Below, in pieces: positions 34,333 through 46,388 of a stretch of 64,000 nt of DNA. The position numbers and the translations under genes are program-made. Origin of the DNA: JAOUEA01 sp963790335 (GTDB lineage: Bacteria; Actinomycetota; UBA4738; HRBIN12); contig CAWBOB010000003.1 in the NCBI GenBank assembly GCA_963790335.1, positions 186,001-250,000 on the forward strand. The letters run 5' to 3'. The first letter of the stretch is position 1. Every line of letters begins with the position of its first letter. A model generated the notes under the pieces. The model saw only the letters and a program-made list of their open reading frames with translations. It did no database searches and was not told the origin of the DNA.

Positions 34333-35850
34333 TCAGTTGCACGTGACCGGTCCGCCGCTGTCGAGCACCGTTCCGTCGATGCCGACGTACTGCCAGGAGT
34401 ACGACGAGCTCGCGAGCGTGAGCTTCAGCACGCCGAAGTGCGTGGCGTTTCCGAACTCGAAGTTCGGATCGAGTTCCGCGAGGGGCGTGAGGCTCCGGCC
34501 GCCGCTGCCGACGATGAACTGACGGATCCCGTCGGGCGTCGCGCGGGCTGCCGGATCCTGCTTCGCGTAGCGCTGGTAGTTGTGCTCGTGCCCAGCGAGC
34601 ACGATGTCGGTCCGAGCCGCGTACAGGTCGTCCCACAGTGGGGCCGTTCCGGGCGTATCGGTGTGGCCGGCGCCCGAGTTGAAGCGTGGGTGGTGCCAGT
34701 ACGCCAGGATGCACTGCTCAGTCGTAGCGGCGAGATCGACTTCGAGCCAGTCGTTCTGCGGTGAGCCCTCTGCGCACGGGACCTCCGCACAGCTCCGCGA
34801 CGAGTTCAGGGCGATCACGTGCCACGAGCCGAGGTCGTAGCTGTAGTACCCCGCGCCGCCGCCCGTGGGCCGCCCCTTCGACGACCAGTAGTCGAAGTAG
34901 CCTTGGGCCCCCGCGGTGTTGTACTCGTGGTTGCCGGGCACCGGGTAGGTCTTGGCAGCGTGTTGGCCCCATGAGGGATCGTAGGCCTGCACGAAGTCGT
35001 CGAGCCGGCCGTCGGGGTACTGCAGATCTCCGAGCGGGGCGACAGCGTCGGCGCCACCGACCAGCGCAGCGGTCGCTCGATGCTGGCAATCGCTCGCGTT
35101 GGAGCCGTCGAAGTCGCGACGGTCGGGGCTGCATACGAGATCCCCGGCGGCCACGAGCGTCTTCGTTCCGGTCTGAGCATCGGTCTCATCGCCGTCGGTC
35201 GACGACGCGCATCCTGGATCCTGCGGGAAGTCGACCCGGCCGTCGCCGTCGTTGTCGAGGGTGTCGCTGCAATGGGGTTCGGGCGTGCCCTGGCCGGTCT
35301 CGACCACCAGCTCGGGCGGGTCGCTCGCGGCTTCCCGGCTGTCGAACACCGCTTCTTGCGTCGGGTTGCACCCCGCGGCGTGGCGGATCACGAAGCTGAC
35401 GGGTCCCCGTGCCGTCACCGCCTCGGTCACGTCGAACTCCTTGTATCCGCCGGTGGTCCAGGTCGCTGTGGCGAGCACGTCGCCCGTGACGCCCGGCTGG
35501 TTCCTCCACGTGATGGTGGACTCCCCCCAGCTGTCGGACGCGGCCCTCAGGATCTCCACGCCCGGCGCACAGTAGGCGGGGGATCTCGCGTCGAGCCGCA
35601 GGATGGCCGACGTGATGTCCTCACCAGCCGGCGGTGCCGGGACCTTGAAGCGAAGGTAGGACATCCGCGTGTCCTCGAGCACGCGCAGGCTCGCCGAGCC
35701 GCCGTTGTTGGCGTTCTGACGGTCGGCACGGACCCATGCGTCGGCGGTCGCCGACAGCCGAGTGGTCGTGGCCGAAGCCGGAACCAGGCCCATCGTCAAG
35801 AGGGCCAGCGCGAGCAGGACCCCCGATGCACGCGCGTAGGTTCTCTTCAA
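34333..35850 (-). CDS. Secreted DNRLRE-domain metallophosphoesterase
   Basis: A 505-aa exported calcineurin-like phosphoesterase. I place the start at TTG 35850 because GGGAGGAA (minus strand, 35856-35863) is a strong SD and LKRTYARASGVLLALALLTM is a signal peptide. Residues about 28-190 form a DNRLRE/CBM96-type module (ADAWVRADRQNANNGGSASL, WGESTITWRNQP). A Ca-binding thrombospondin-3-like stretch follows (DTLDNDGDGRVDFPQDPG). The catalytic domain has the metal motifs AAGDLVC, PLGDLQYPDG, PGNHEYN, YWHHPRF and AGHEHNYQRY. Relatives are alkaline or purple-acid-like phosphatases; the natural substrate is unknown. It is likely a surface or secreted phosphate-scavenging enzyme. Confidence 0.84.
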   Translation of the reverse strand: MKRTYARASGVLLALALLTMGLVPASATTTRLSATADAWVRADRQNANNGGSASLRVLEDTRMSYLRFKVPAPPAGEDITSAILRLDARSPAYCAPGVEILRAASDSWGESTITWRNQPGVTGDVLATATWTTGGYKEFDVTEAVTARGPVSFVIRHAAGCNPTQEAVFDSREAASDPPELVVETGQGTPEPHCSDTLDNDGDGRVDFPQDPGCASSTDGDETDAQTGTKTLVAAGDLVCSPDRRDFDGSNASDCQHRATAALVGGADAVAPLGDLQYPDGRLDDFVQAYDPSWGQHAAKTYPVPGNHEYNTAGAQGYFDYWSSKGRPTGGGAGYYSYDLGSWHVIALNSSRSCAEVPCAEGSPQNDWLEVDLAATTEQCILAYWHHPRFNSGAGHTDTPGTAPLWDDLYAARTDIVLAGHEHNYQRYAKQDPAARATPDGIRQFIVGSGGRSLTPLAELDPNFEFGNATHFGVLKLTLASSSYSWQYVGIDGTVLDSGGPVTCN

Positions 35851-35938
35851 GCCGGTTCCTCCCAGGCCGAACGCATCTCCGGGGCCCGATGGTTCCCGGC
35901 CGGAACCGTGTTCGAATCGTCCAACAGCCGTATGGGCT

Positions 35939-36763
35939 CTACGGTTCCCGGTCGCGGGAGTGCTCACGGGTGTCGGGCGAGCCGATCACGCGACGCAGCT
36001 CCTGTTGCACGGCCGCGGGACCCGCGACGATGTCCCCCGACAGCCATCCGCTCCCTCCATGCCAGTCCGTGACGACGCCGCCCGCTTCCTCGACGAGGAG
36101 GCCTCCGGCAGCCACGTCCCAGGGCGAGAGCCCGAGCTCGAAGAACCCGTCGAACACCCCGGCGGCGACCCATGCGAGGTCGAGCGCGGCCGCCCCGGGG
36201 CGCCGCAGATCCTCGAACCGATCGAGGGCCGCCTCGAAGGCCCGTCGGTAGCGCGGCAGCAGGTCCTTGCGCCGGAACGGGAACCCGGTCGCCACCACCG
36301 CACGCTCGGCAGGGCGATCCGAGACGCGCAGCCGGGTCCGCGGGGCGCCTTCGACCCACCGCCACGCTCCCTGGCCACGTGCAGCGACCCAGGTCTGACC
36401 GAGGAAGGGCGCGCAGACCGCGCCCGCCAGCGGCGAGCCGTCACGCACGAGCGCCACCGACACGCCCACGGCCCAGAAGCCGTGCGCGAAGTTGGTGGTG
36501 CCGTCGAGCGGATCCACGATCCACGCGTCATCGAGGTCCGCCCCGCCCGATTCCTCGCCGTGCATCCCGATGCCGCCACCCTCGGCGGCCAGCACCCCGG
36601 CGATGGCACGTTCGGCCGCGAGGTCGACCTCGGTGACGTAGTCGCCGGCGACGCCCTTGGTTCGAACCGAGCTCGCGCCCTCGAGACCGGCCTGGCGGAT
36701 GACCTCGGCGCCCCGCTCCGCGGCGATCGCAGCCACGGAGGCTTCACGCGACAGCGATCTCAT
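35939..36763 (-). CDS. Inositol-monophosphatase-family phosphatase
   Basis: A 274-aa Mg-dependent phosphatase of the IMPase/FBPase/HisN superfamily. The metal site is made by the Glu of MHGEESGG, WIVDPLDGTTNFAHG and WDVAAGGLLVEEAGGVVTD, all intact. The substrate may be inositol-1-phosphate, histidinol phosphate or a similar sugar phosphate. It is divergent from the str operon and upstream of the metallophosphoesterase on the same strand. The ATG at 36763 is preceded by TAGCGT at 9 nt, a possible -10. Confidence 0.88.
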   Translation of the reverse strand: MRSLSREASVAAIAAERGAEVIRQAGLEGASSVRTKGVAGDYVTEVDLAAERAIAGVLAAEGGGIGMHGEESGGADLDDAWIVDPLDGTTNFAHGFWAVGVSVALVRDGSPLAGAVCAPFLGQTWVAARGQGAWRWVEGAPRTRLRVSDRPAERAVVATGFPFRRKDLLPRYRRAFEAALDRFEDLRRPGAAALDLAWVAAGVFDGFFELGLSPWDVAAGGLLVEEAGGVVTDWHGGSGWLSGDIVAGPAAVQQELRRVIGSPDTREHSRDREP

Positions 36764-36849
36764 CGAGCGGGTACGCTAGCACCGCACGCCTCGCCTTCCT
36801 CGGCAGGCGGTGGGCCACCTCAAGGGCCCGCCCAGGCACCCCGCCGTCG

Positions 36850-36878
36850 TTGACGCTCGTGCGTGTGACCTGTAGCTT
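36850..36878 (+). promoter_or_regulatory. Promoter of the str operon (rpsL)
   Basis: TTGACG (36850-36855), a 17-bp spacer and TAGCTT (36873-36878). The same -35 hexamer occurs at rpoB and rplM. It leaves a leader of roughly 190 nt before rpsL, in which I see no clear hairpin or gene. Confidence 0.6.
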
Positions 36879-37074
36879 TGTTCCTCGCGCCCCGGCTCGG
36901 CGGGCCACCGGCGCGTTCGGCTCGACCATCGCTTCACCGGACGAGACAGAGCGGCGTTCGCGCTGCGCCTCGACCGGTCGTGTGAGGCCCGCGGGTTCGG
37001 TTCACAGCCGCGCTCCGGTGCCGGGCTCGTTCGAGCTCCGGCGTTGACAACGGAAGAGTGCAGACGAGAGATCT

Positions 37075-37449
37075 ATGCCCACGATCGAGCAGCTGGTACG
37101 CAAGGGGCGAACGTCCCCCAAGTCGAAGACGAAGGCTCCCGCGCTGCGCGAGTCTCCGCAGCGGCGTGGCGTCTGCACCCGGGTCATGACCTACACACCG
37201 CGCAAGCCCAACTCGGCCTTGCGCAAGGTCGCGCGCGTGCGGCTCACGAGCGGCTACGAGGTCACGGCCTACATCCCTGGCGAGGGACACAACCTGCAGG
37301 AACACTCGATCGTGCTCGTGCGCGGCGGCAAGGTGAAGGACCTCGCCGGCGTGCGCTACACGATCGTGCGGGGCACCCTCGACACCGCCGGGGTCAGGGG
37401 ACGCAAGCAGGCCCGTTCCCGCTACGGCGCGAAGAAGAGCGGGGAGTAG
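37075..37449 (+). CDS. rpsL: 30S ribosomal protein S12
   Basis: A 124-aa decoding-centre protein. TYTPRKPNSALRKVARVRL and YIPGEGHNLQEHSIVLVRGG are diagnostic. The loop usually reading KDLPGVRY is KDLAGVRY here (Ala91), at a position where substitutions alter streptomycin response in E. coli. It is first in the str operon, with rpsG 6 nt downstream. Confidence 0.98.
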   Translation: MPTIEQLVRKGRTSPKSKTKAPALRESPQRRGVCTRVMTYTPRKPNSALRKVARVRLTSGYEVTAYIPGEGHNLQEHSIVLVRGGKVKDLAGVRYTIVRGTLDTAGVRGRKQARSRYGAKKSGE

Positions 37450-37455
37450 CGAGCC

Positions 37456-37926
37456 ATGCCACGCAAGGGTCCTGCCGTTCGCCGTGAGATCGCGAGCGAC
37501 CCCGTCTACCAGAACCCGCTCGTCACGCAGCTCATCAACAAGGTGCTGCTCGACGGCAAGAAGACCGTGGCCGAGCGCGCCGTCTACGAGGCGCTCGAGC
37601 AGATCAGCCAGAAGACCGCCAACGACCCCGTGATCACCCTCAAGCGCGCCGTCGACAACGTGCGGCCGATGCTCGAGGTCAAGTCTCGGCGGGTGGGTGG
37701 CGCTTCCTATCAGGTACCCGTCGAGGTCAGGCCGCAGCGCGGCACGACGCTCGCGTTGCGCTGGCTCGTGAACTACAGCCGGGCGCGGCGCGAGAACTCG
37801 ATGGCCGAGCGACTCACCGCCGAGATCATGGATGCCGCCAACGGCACCGGTACCTCGGTCAAGCGTCGCGAGGACATGCACAAGATGGCCGAGGCCAACA
37901 AGGCCTTCGCGCATTACCGCTGGTGA
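37456..37926 (+). CDS. rpsG: 30S ribosomal protein S7
   Basis: A 156-aa protein that nucleates assembly of the 30S head domain and contacts mRNA at the exit. It starts PRKGPAVRREIASDPVYQNP and contains VKSRRVGGASYQVPVEVRP and the conserved LRWLVNYSRARRENSMAERL. The length is standard for the family. It is followed by fusA after a 61-nt spacer. Confidence 0.98.
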   Translation: MPRKGPAVRREIASDPVYQNPLVTQLINKVLLDGKKTVAERAVYEALEQISQKTANDPVITLKRAVDNVRPMLEVKSRRVGGASYQVPVEVRPQRGTTLALRWLVNYSRARRENSMAERLTAEIMDAANGTGTSVKRREDMHKMAEANKAFAHYRW

Positions 37927-37987
37927 TCGACGAGGATCCTCGGAGCCGGCCTTCCAGGGCCGGTTCTCGACTGAAGGGGGACCGGTG

Positions 37988-40150
<2,163 letters not shown>

Positions 40151-40172
40151 GGCCACGAGGGGGAGGATCGAG

Positions 40173-41357
<1,185 letters not shown>

Positions 41358-41416
41358 TAGTCCAGTCGAGACTAGACACCCCCAACAGCGAACGACCGAC
41401 GAGAGGCGCGACGACC

Positions 41417-41725
41417 GTGGCAGGACCCAAGATCCGCATCAAGCTCCGGGCCTACGACCACCGTATGCTCGACGTCGCCGCGCGCGACATCGTCGAGCAC
41501 GTGACGCGCACCGGTGCCAAGGTCGTGGGGCCCGTGCCGTTGCCGACCGAGCGTGCGATCTACACGGTCATCCGCTCTCCGCACAAGTACAAGGACTCAC
41601 GTGAGCACTTCCAGATGCTCACCCATAAACGATTGATCGACATCGTCGACGCGACCTCCAAGACGGTCCAGGAGCTTCAGCGCCTGAACCTGTCCGCCGG
41701 GGTCGACATCGAGATCAAGCTCTAA
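41417..41725 (+). CDS. rpsJ: 30S ribosomal protein S10
   Basis: A 102-aa protein of the 30S head, also the partner of NusB/NusE antitermination. It starts at GTG 41417. KIRIKLRAYDHRMLDVAARD and the loop VIRSPHKYKDSREHFQMLTH are conserved. First gene of the S10 operon; rplC starts 9 nt later. Confidence 0.98.
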   Translation: MAGPKIRIKLRAYDHRMLDVAARDIVEHVTRTGAKVVGPVPLPTERAIYTVIRSPHKYKDSREHFQMLTHKRLIDIVDATSKTVQELQRLNLSAGVDIEIKL

Positions 41726-41734
41726 GAGGACCAG

Positions 41735-42397
41735 ATGACCACCGACTCCAACGTGAAGGGCATCCTGGGCACGAAGCTCGGCATGACCCAGATCTTCGAC
41801 GAAACCCGTGCGGTGCCGGTCACCGTGATCCAGGCCGGGCCGTGTGTGGTCGCCCAGGTCAAGACCGAGGAACGCGACGGGTACGACGCCGTGCAGCTCG
41901 CCTTCGGCGAGATCCGCGCGAACCGGGTCACGAAGCCGATGAAGGGCCACTACGACGCGAGCTCCGCCGAGCCTCGGCGGCATCTGGTGGAGCTCCGCAC
42001 GGCCGACGCCTCGTCGTACGAGCCCGGGCAGGAGATACGGGCCGACGTCTTCTCGGCGGGCGACGTCGTCGACGTCGTAGGCGTGAGCAAGGGCAAGGGT
42101 TTCGCGGGCGTCATGAAGCGCCACGGGTTCGGTGGGCTCAAGGCGAGCCACGGCACGCACCGTGTGCACCGGGCGCCGGGAGCGATCGGCGCATGCGCCA
42201 CGCCGAGCCGGGTGTTCAAGGGCATGCGTATGGCGGGCCAGCAGGGCAACGCGCGGGTCACCGTGCTGAACCTGCAGGTGGTGCAGGCCGACGCAGGTCG
42301 CAACCTGCTGCTCGTGCGCGGCGCGGTGCCGGGCCCCGAAGGCGGCCTCGTCATGGTTCGGTCTGCGGTCAAGTCACCGGCGGCGAAGGGTGCCTGA
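41735..42397 (+). CDS. rplC: 50S ribosomal protein L3
   Basis: A 220-aa primary 23S rRNA binder near the peptidyl-transferase centre. It begins KGILGTKLGMTQIFDETRAV; the central loop with KGKGFAGVMKRHGF and GATPSR-like GACATPSRVFKGMRMAGQQG is intact. The length is normal. It ends directly before the rplD start. Confidence 0.98.
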   Translation: MTTDSNVKGILGTKLGMTQIFDETRAVPVTVIQAGPCVVAQVKTEERDGYDAVQLAFGEIRANRVTKPMKGHYDASSAEPRRHLVELRTADASSYEPGQEIRADVFSAGDVVDVVGVSKGKGFAGVMKRHGFGGLKASHGTHRVHRAPGAIGACATPSRVFKGMRMAGQQGNARVTVLNLQVVQADAGRNLLLVRGAVPGPEGGLVMVRSAVKSPAAKGA

Positions 42398-42398
42398 G

Positions 42399-43052
42399 AT
42401 GGCGACGACGATCGACGTGCACGACGCGCAGGGCAAGAAGGCCGGGTCGCGCGAGCTCGCCCCTGGCATCTTCGAGGCACCGGTGAGCGTGCCGCTCATG
42501 CACCAGGTCGTCGTGGCCGGGCTCGCGAGCATCCGCGCAGGCACGCACTCGACCAAGACCCGTGGAGACGTGCGCGGCGGCGGCAAGAAGCCGTGGCGGC
42601 AGAAGGGCACGGGCCGGGCTCGGCAGGGATCGATCCGCTCGCCCCAGTGGGTGGGTGGCGGCGTCGCGCACGGTCCACACCCTCGTGATCACGCCATGCG
42701 CGTCAACAAGAAGATGCGCAAGGGCGCCCTGCGGTCCGCGCTCACCGATGCGGCGCGCAGCGGCAAGCTCGCGATCGTCGCAGAGCTCGAGTTCGACGAG
42801 CCGAAGACCAAGCGCGCCACGGCGCTCCTGTCCGCGCTCGACCTCGCCGGCAACGTGCTGCTCGTGCTCGACGCGCCGACCGACGACGGGGTGATCGAGC
42901 GGTCCTTCCGCAACCTGGCCGGCGTGAAGACGGCCTACGCGGGCGGTCTCGGCACCTACGACGTCTTGTGGGCCGATCGCGTGCTGCTCACGGGGGCCGC
43001 GCTCGACGTGCTCGAAGGCTCCGACCAGGCCGAGGCGGGTGACGCGTCGTGA
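42399..43052 (+). CDS. rplD: 50S ribosomal protein L4
   Basis: A 217-aa exit-tunnel protein. The ATG at 42399 begins one base after the rplC stop. The extended tunnel loop THSTKTRGDVRGGGKKPWRQ and KGTGRARQGSIRSPQWVGGG is conserved. The stop overlaps the GTG of rplW. In some bacteria L4 regulates the S10 operon; no leader fold was recognised here. Confidence 0.97.
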   Translation: MATTIDVHDAQGKKAGSRELAPGIFEAPVSVPLMHQVVVAGLASIRAGTHSTKTRGDVRGGGKKPWRQKGTGRARQGSIRSPQWVGGGVAHGPHPRDHAMRVNKKMRKGALRSALTDAARSGKLAIVAELEFDEPKTKRATALLSALDLAGNVLLVLDAPTDDGVIERSFRNLAGVKTAYAGGLGTYDVLWADRVLLTGAALDVLEGSDQAEAGDAS

Positions 43053-43336
43053 AGTCGCACCGTGACGTCATCGTTCGCCCGATCGTGTCGGAGAAGTCCT
43101 ACGCCGGCCTCGAGCGCAACACCTACACGTTCCTGGTCGACAAGCGGGCGAACAAGACCGAGATCAAGGAAGCCGTGCAGGCGATCTGGGAGGTGCGGGT
43201 CACCTCCGTCAACACGCTCCACCGCCGCGGCAAGGTGAAGCGCCGCGGGTACACCAAGGGCAAGCGTCCCGACGAGAAGCGCGCCGTCGTCACCCTCGCC
43301 GAGGGCGACTCGATCGAGATCTTCGAGGGTGGATGA
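43049..43336 (+). CDS. rplW: 50S ribosomal protein L23
   Basis: A 95-aa protein at the tunnel exit and the docking site for trigger factor and SRP. It contains VIVRPIVSEKSYAGLERNTY and YTFLVDKRANKTEIKEAVQ. It starts at GTG 43049 overlapping the rplD stop and overlaps rplB at its end. Confidence 0.97.
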   Translation: MKSHRDVIVRPIVSEKSYAGLERNTYTFLVDKRANKTEIKEAVQAIWEVRVTSVNTLHRRGKVKRRGYTKGKRPDEKRAVVTLAEGDSIEIFEGG

Positions 43337-44169
43337 GCATGGCCGTTCGCAAGCACAAGCCCACGACGCCCGGCCGACGCGGATCGAGCGTCTCGTCGTT
43401 CGATGAGATCACGCGCGCGACCCCCGAGAAGTCGCTGCTCGAGAAGAAGCACCGCAGGGCCGGGCGCAACGTGCACGGGCGGATCACCGCACGGCACCAA
43501 GGAGGCGGTACCAAGCAGCGCTACCGCGTGGTGGACTTCAAGCGGAACAAGGACGGCGTGCCCGCCAGGGTCGCCCACATCGAGTACGACCCCAACCGCA
43601 GCGCACGGATCGCCCTGCTCCACTACGCCGACGGCGAGAAGCGCTACATCCTCGCGCCGCAGGGCGTGCGTCAGGGCGACCGCCTCGTGAGCGGACCCGA
43701 TGCCGAGATCCGTCCCGGCAACGCGCTTCCGCTGCGCAACATCCCGGTCGGCACCGTGGTGCACGCGATCGAGCTGAAGCCCGGCGCGGGCGCCAAGCTC
43801 GCTCGGTCGGCGGGGGCGAGCGTGCAGGTCATGGCCAAGGAAGGCTCGATGGCCACGGTGCGGCTCCCGTCGGGGGAGACCCGCCTCGTGCCCGCAGCGT
43901 CCAAGGCCACGGTGGGCACGGTCGGCAACCCCGAGCACGAGCTCATCTCGCTCGGCAAGGCGGGGCGGGCGCGTTGGAAGAACAGGCGCCCGAGCGTGCG
44001 CGGCGTGGCGATGAATCCTGTCGACCATCCGCTCGGTGGGGGAGAGGGCAAGTCCTCGGGTGGGCGCCATCCCACCTCGCCGTGGGGGAAGAAGGAAGGA
44101 CGGACGCGCAGGAAGAACAAGGCGTCGAACAAGTACATCGTCCGTCGTCGTGGGAAGGGGCGTGGCTGA
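43333..44169 (+). CDS. rplB: 50S ribosomal protein L2
   Basis: A 278-aa protein required for subunit association and peptidyl transfer. It has KPTTPGRRGSSVSSFDEIT, GRITARHQGGGTKQRYRVVD and the essential VRGVAMNPVDHPLGGGEG, where the His lies near the catalytic centre. The start may be ATG 43333 or ATG 43339 (MAVRKHKPT); the latter matches the common N-terminus. Confidence 0.97.
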   Translation: MSMAVRKHKPTTPGRRGSSVSSFDEITRATPEKSLLEKKHRRAGRNVHGRITARHQGGGTKQRYRVVDFKRNKDGVPARVAHIEYDPNRSARIALLHYADGEKRYILAPQGVRQGDRLVSGPDAEIRPGNALPLRNIPVGTVVHAIELKPGAGAKLARSAGASVQVMAKEGSMATVRLPSGETRLVPAASKATVGTVGNPEHELISLGKAGRARWKNRRPSVRGVAMNPVDHPLGGGEGKSSGGRHPTSPWGKKEGRTRRKNKASNKYIVRRRGKGRG

Positions 44170-44450
44170 TGCCCAGGTCGGTCAAGAAGGGTGCGTTCGT
44201 CGATGAGCACCTCATGGTCAAGATCGTCGACATGAACAAGCGTGGCGACAAGCGTGTGACCAAGACGTGGTCCCGGCGATCCACGATCGTGCCCGAGATG
44301 CTGGGACACACGATCGCCGTGCACGATGGACGCAAGCACGTGCCGATCTTCATCTCGGAGTCGATGGTGGGGCACAAGCTCGGTGAGTTCGCGCCGACGC
44401 GAACCTTCCGCTCGCACGCGCGCGACGAGCGGCGCACGGGGGTCAGGTAG
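44169..44450 (+). CDS. rpsS: 30S ribosomal protein S19
   Basis: A 93-aa protein of the 30S head. It begins PRSVKKGAFVDEHLMVKI and carries KTWSRRSTIVPEMLGHTIAV and EFAPTRTFRSHAR. The ATG overlaps the rplB stop and rplV follows directly. Confidence 0.98.
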   Translation: MPRSVKKGAFVDEHLMVKIVDMNKRGDKRVTKTWSRRSTIVPEMLGHTIAVHDGRKHVPIFISESMVGHKLGEFAPTRTFRSHARDERRTGVR

Positions 44451-44795
44451 GTGGAAGCCCGCGCCAGCATGAAGTACGTGCGCACGTCGCCGCGGAAGAT
44501 GCGGCGCGTGATCGACATGATCCGCGGCCAGCACGTGGCCGAGGCTCGCCGCATCCTGCGTTTCTCACCGCTCGGGCCGACGCCCGAGGTCGAGAAGCTC
44601 CTGAGCTCAGCGATCGCGAACGCCGAGCAGCAGCCCGGCGTGATCGCGGAGAACCTCACGGTGGCGCGCGCGTGGGTCGACGAAGGGCCGACGCTGCGGC
44701 GCTATCGGCCGCGGGCCTACGGCCGCGCGACCAGGGTGCGCAAGCGCACCTCGCACGTGACGCTCGTGGTGGCGACGATGGGAGAGGATCGCTAG
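44451..44795 (+). CDS. rplV: 50S ribosomal protein L22
   Basis: A 114-aa protein whose long hairpin lines the exit tunnel. Conserved segments are MKYVRTSPRKMRRVIDMIRG and RRYRPRAYGRATRVRKRTSH. It starts at GTG 44451 immediately after the rpsS stop; its stop overlaps the GTG of rpsC. Confidence 0.97.
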   Translation: MEARASMKYVRTSPRKMRRVIDMIRGQHVAEARRILRFSPLGPTPEVEKLLSSAIANAEQQPGVIAENLTVARAWVDEGPTLRRYRPRAYGRATRVRKRTSHVTLVVATMGEDR

Positions 44796-45727
44796 TGGGT
44801 CACAAGGTCAACCCGTACGGGTTCAGGCTGGGGGTCATCTACCCCTGGAAATCCAACTGGTACGCCGGCAGGCGCGAGTACGCCACGCAGGTGCACGAGG
44901 ACATCTGGATCCGCAAGCACATCCGGTCACGCCTGTCGAGGGCCGGCATCAGCTCCATCGATATCGAGCGCAAGGGCGACCAGATCTGGGTCTTCATCCG
45001 CACGGCCCGCCCCGGCATCGTGATCGGACGCAAGGGCGCGGAGGTCGACCGGCTGCGGAAGGACGTCGAGCGCTACACGAAGAAGCGGGTCGACGTGAAG
45101 GTCGAAGACATGAACCAGGCCGCGAGCGAGTCGCGACCGGAGACCGACGCCACCTTGCTCGCCCAGGGGGTGGCCGAGCAGCTCGCGGGCCGCGTGGCCT
45201 TCCGGCGCGCGATGCGCCGGGCGGTGCAGACGGCCATGCGCTCGGGCGCGCTCGGTGTGCGCGTGGCGACCGGGGGCCGCCTCGGTGGGTCGGAGATGGG
45301 GCGCCGCGAGTGGTATCGCGAGGGCCGGGTGCCCCTGCACACGCTTCGGGCGAAGGTCGACTTCGGCACCGCCGAGGCCAAGACGACGTTCGGCGTCGTC
45401 GGCGTGAAGGTCTGGGTCTACCACGGAGACGAGGTTCCTCACCGCGAGCAGCAGACGGAACGCGCGCTGGCCAGGGCGCACGCCTCCGCTCAGCAGGTCG
45501 ACGCCTCTGGCAGGGGCGGAGCATCGCCGGCGCCTGCCGCGGAGCCGACGCCACCTGCCGCGCCGCCCCCAGCCGAGGCCGAGGCAGCGCCGCCCCCACC
45601 CGAGCCATCGCCGGCCGCGCCCGAGGCGGGGGCCACGCCCGGCGTCGCCGGAACGACCACGCCACCCACGCCGGCCGACGATGATGTGCCCGCCTCCGCC
45701 GCCTCGGATGAGGGAGGCGAGGGCTGA
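44795..45727 (+). CDS. rpsC: 30S ribosomal protein S3 with Pro/Ala-rich C-terminal tail
   Basis: A 310-aa protein at the mRNA entry tunnel. The core (about residues 1-225) is canonical: GHKVNPYGFRLGVIYPWKSN, the KH-domain loop RPGIVIGRKGAEVDRLRKDV, and AMRRAVQTAMRSGALGVRV. About 80 further residues form a low-complexity Pro/Ala/Glu tail ending in Asp/Glu. Extended S3 tails occur in actinobacteria, but their role is not established. Starts at GTG 44795; rplP overlaps the end by one base. Confidence 0.96.
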   Translation: MGHKVNPYGFRLGVIYPWKSNWYAGRREYATQVHEDIWIRKHIRSRLSRAGISSIDIERKGDQIWVFIRTARPGIVIGRKGAEVDRLRKDVERYTKKRVDVKVEDMNQAASESRPETDATLLAQGVAEQLAGRVAFRRAMRRAVQTAMRSGALGVRVATGGRLGGSEMGRREWYREGRVPLHTLRAKVDFGTAEAKTTFGVVGVKVWVYHGDEVPHREQQTERALARAHASAQQVDASGRGGASPAPAAEPTPPAAPPPAEAEAAPPPPEPSPAAPEAGATPGVAGTTTPPTPADDDVPASAASDEGGEG

Positions 45728-46141
45728 TGCTGGCACCGAAGAAGGTCAAGCATCGCAAGGTGCATCGTGGTCACCGTCGCGGCATGGCCAAGGGAGGCAC
45801 CGAGGTCACCTTCGGCGACTACGGACTCGTGGCGCTCGAGGGCGCCTGGATCACCAACCGCCAGATCGAGTCCGCCCGTGTCGCGATCACGCGTCACATC
45901 CGTCGAGGCGGCAAGGTGTGGATCAACATCTTCCCGGACAAGTCGGTGACCAAGAAGCCGGCCGAGACCCGCATGGGCTCGGGCAAGGGCAACCCAGAGG
46001 GCTGGGTGGCGGTGGTCAAGCCCGGGTCGCGTCATGTTCGAACTCGCCGGGGTGCCGGAGTCGCTCGCCCGCGAGGCGATGAAGCGCGCGCAGCACAAGC
46101 TGCCGATCAAGACCAAGTTCATCACGAGGGACGGGGAGTAG
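45727..46141 (+). CDS. rplP: 50S ribosomal protein L16 (one single-base insertion)
   Basis: A protein of the A-site region. It begins LAPKKVKHRKVHRGHRRGMA and continues to GSGKGNPEGWVAVVKPG. Near 46023-46026 an extra G (CCCGGGTCGC) throws the frame; removal restores RVMFELAGVPESLAREAMKR and the end HKLPIKTKFITRDGE at TAG 46139-46141, a normal 137 aa. An isolated indel in an essential gene inside an otherwise clean operon is most easily a sequencing error. Confidence 0.95.
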
Positions 46142-46145
46142 CGCG

Positions 46146-46388
46146 ATGCCGAGCAAGGCCGCCGAGCTGCGAGGGCTGCCCGACGACGAGCTGTTGGCGC
46201 GCGTCGATGGCGCCAAGGAGGAGCTGTTCAACCTGCGCTTCCAGCAGGCCACCGGGCAGCTCGACAACCCCGCCCGCATCAGGGAGGTGCGCCACGACGT
46301 GGCACGCATCGCGACGGTGCTCCGTGAACGCGAGATCGAGGCCGAGCACGGCGCCACCGGGCCTGCGGGCGGCGAGGAGGAACGATGA
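46146..46388 (+). CDS. rpmC: 50S ribosomal protein L29
   Basis: An 80-aa protein near the exit tunnel. ELRGLPDDELLARVDGAKEE and LFNLRFQQATGQLDNPARIR are diagnostic. It carries a short acidic C-terminal extension. The stop overlaps the start of rpsQ. Confidence 0.96.
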   Translation: MPSKAAELRGLPDDELLARVDGAKEELFNLRFQQATGQLDNPARIREVRHDVARIATVLREREIEAEHGATGPAGGEEER

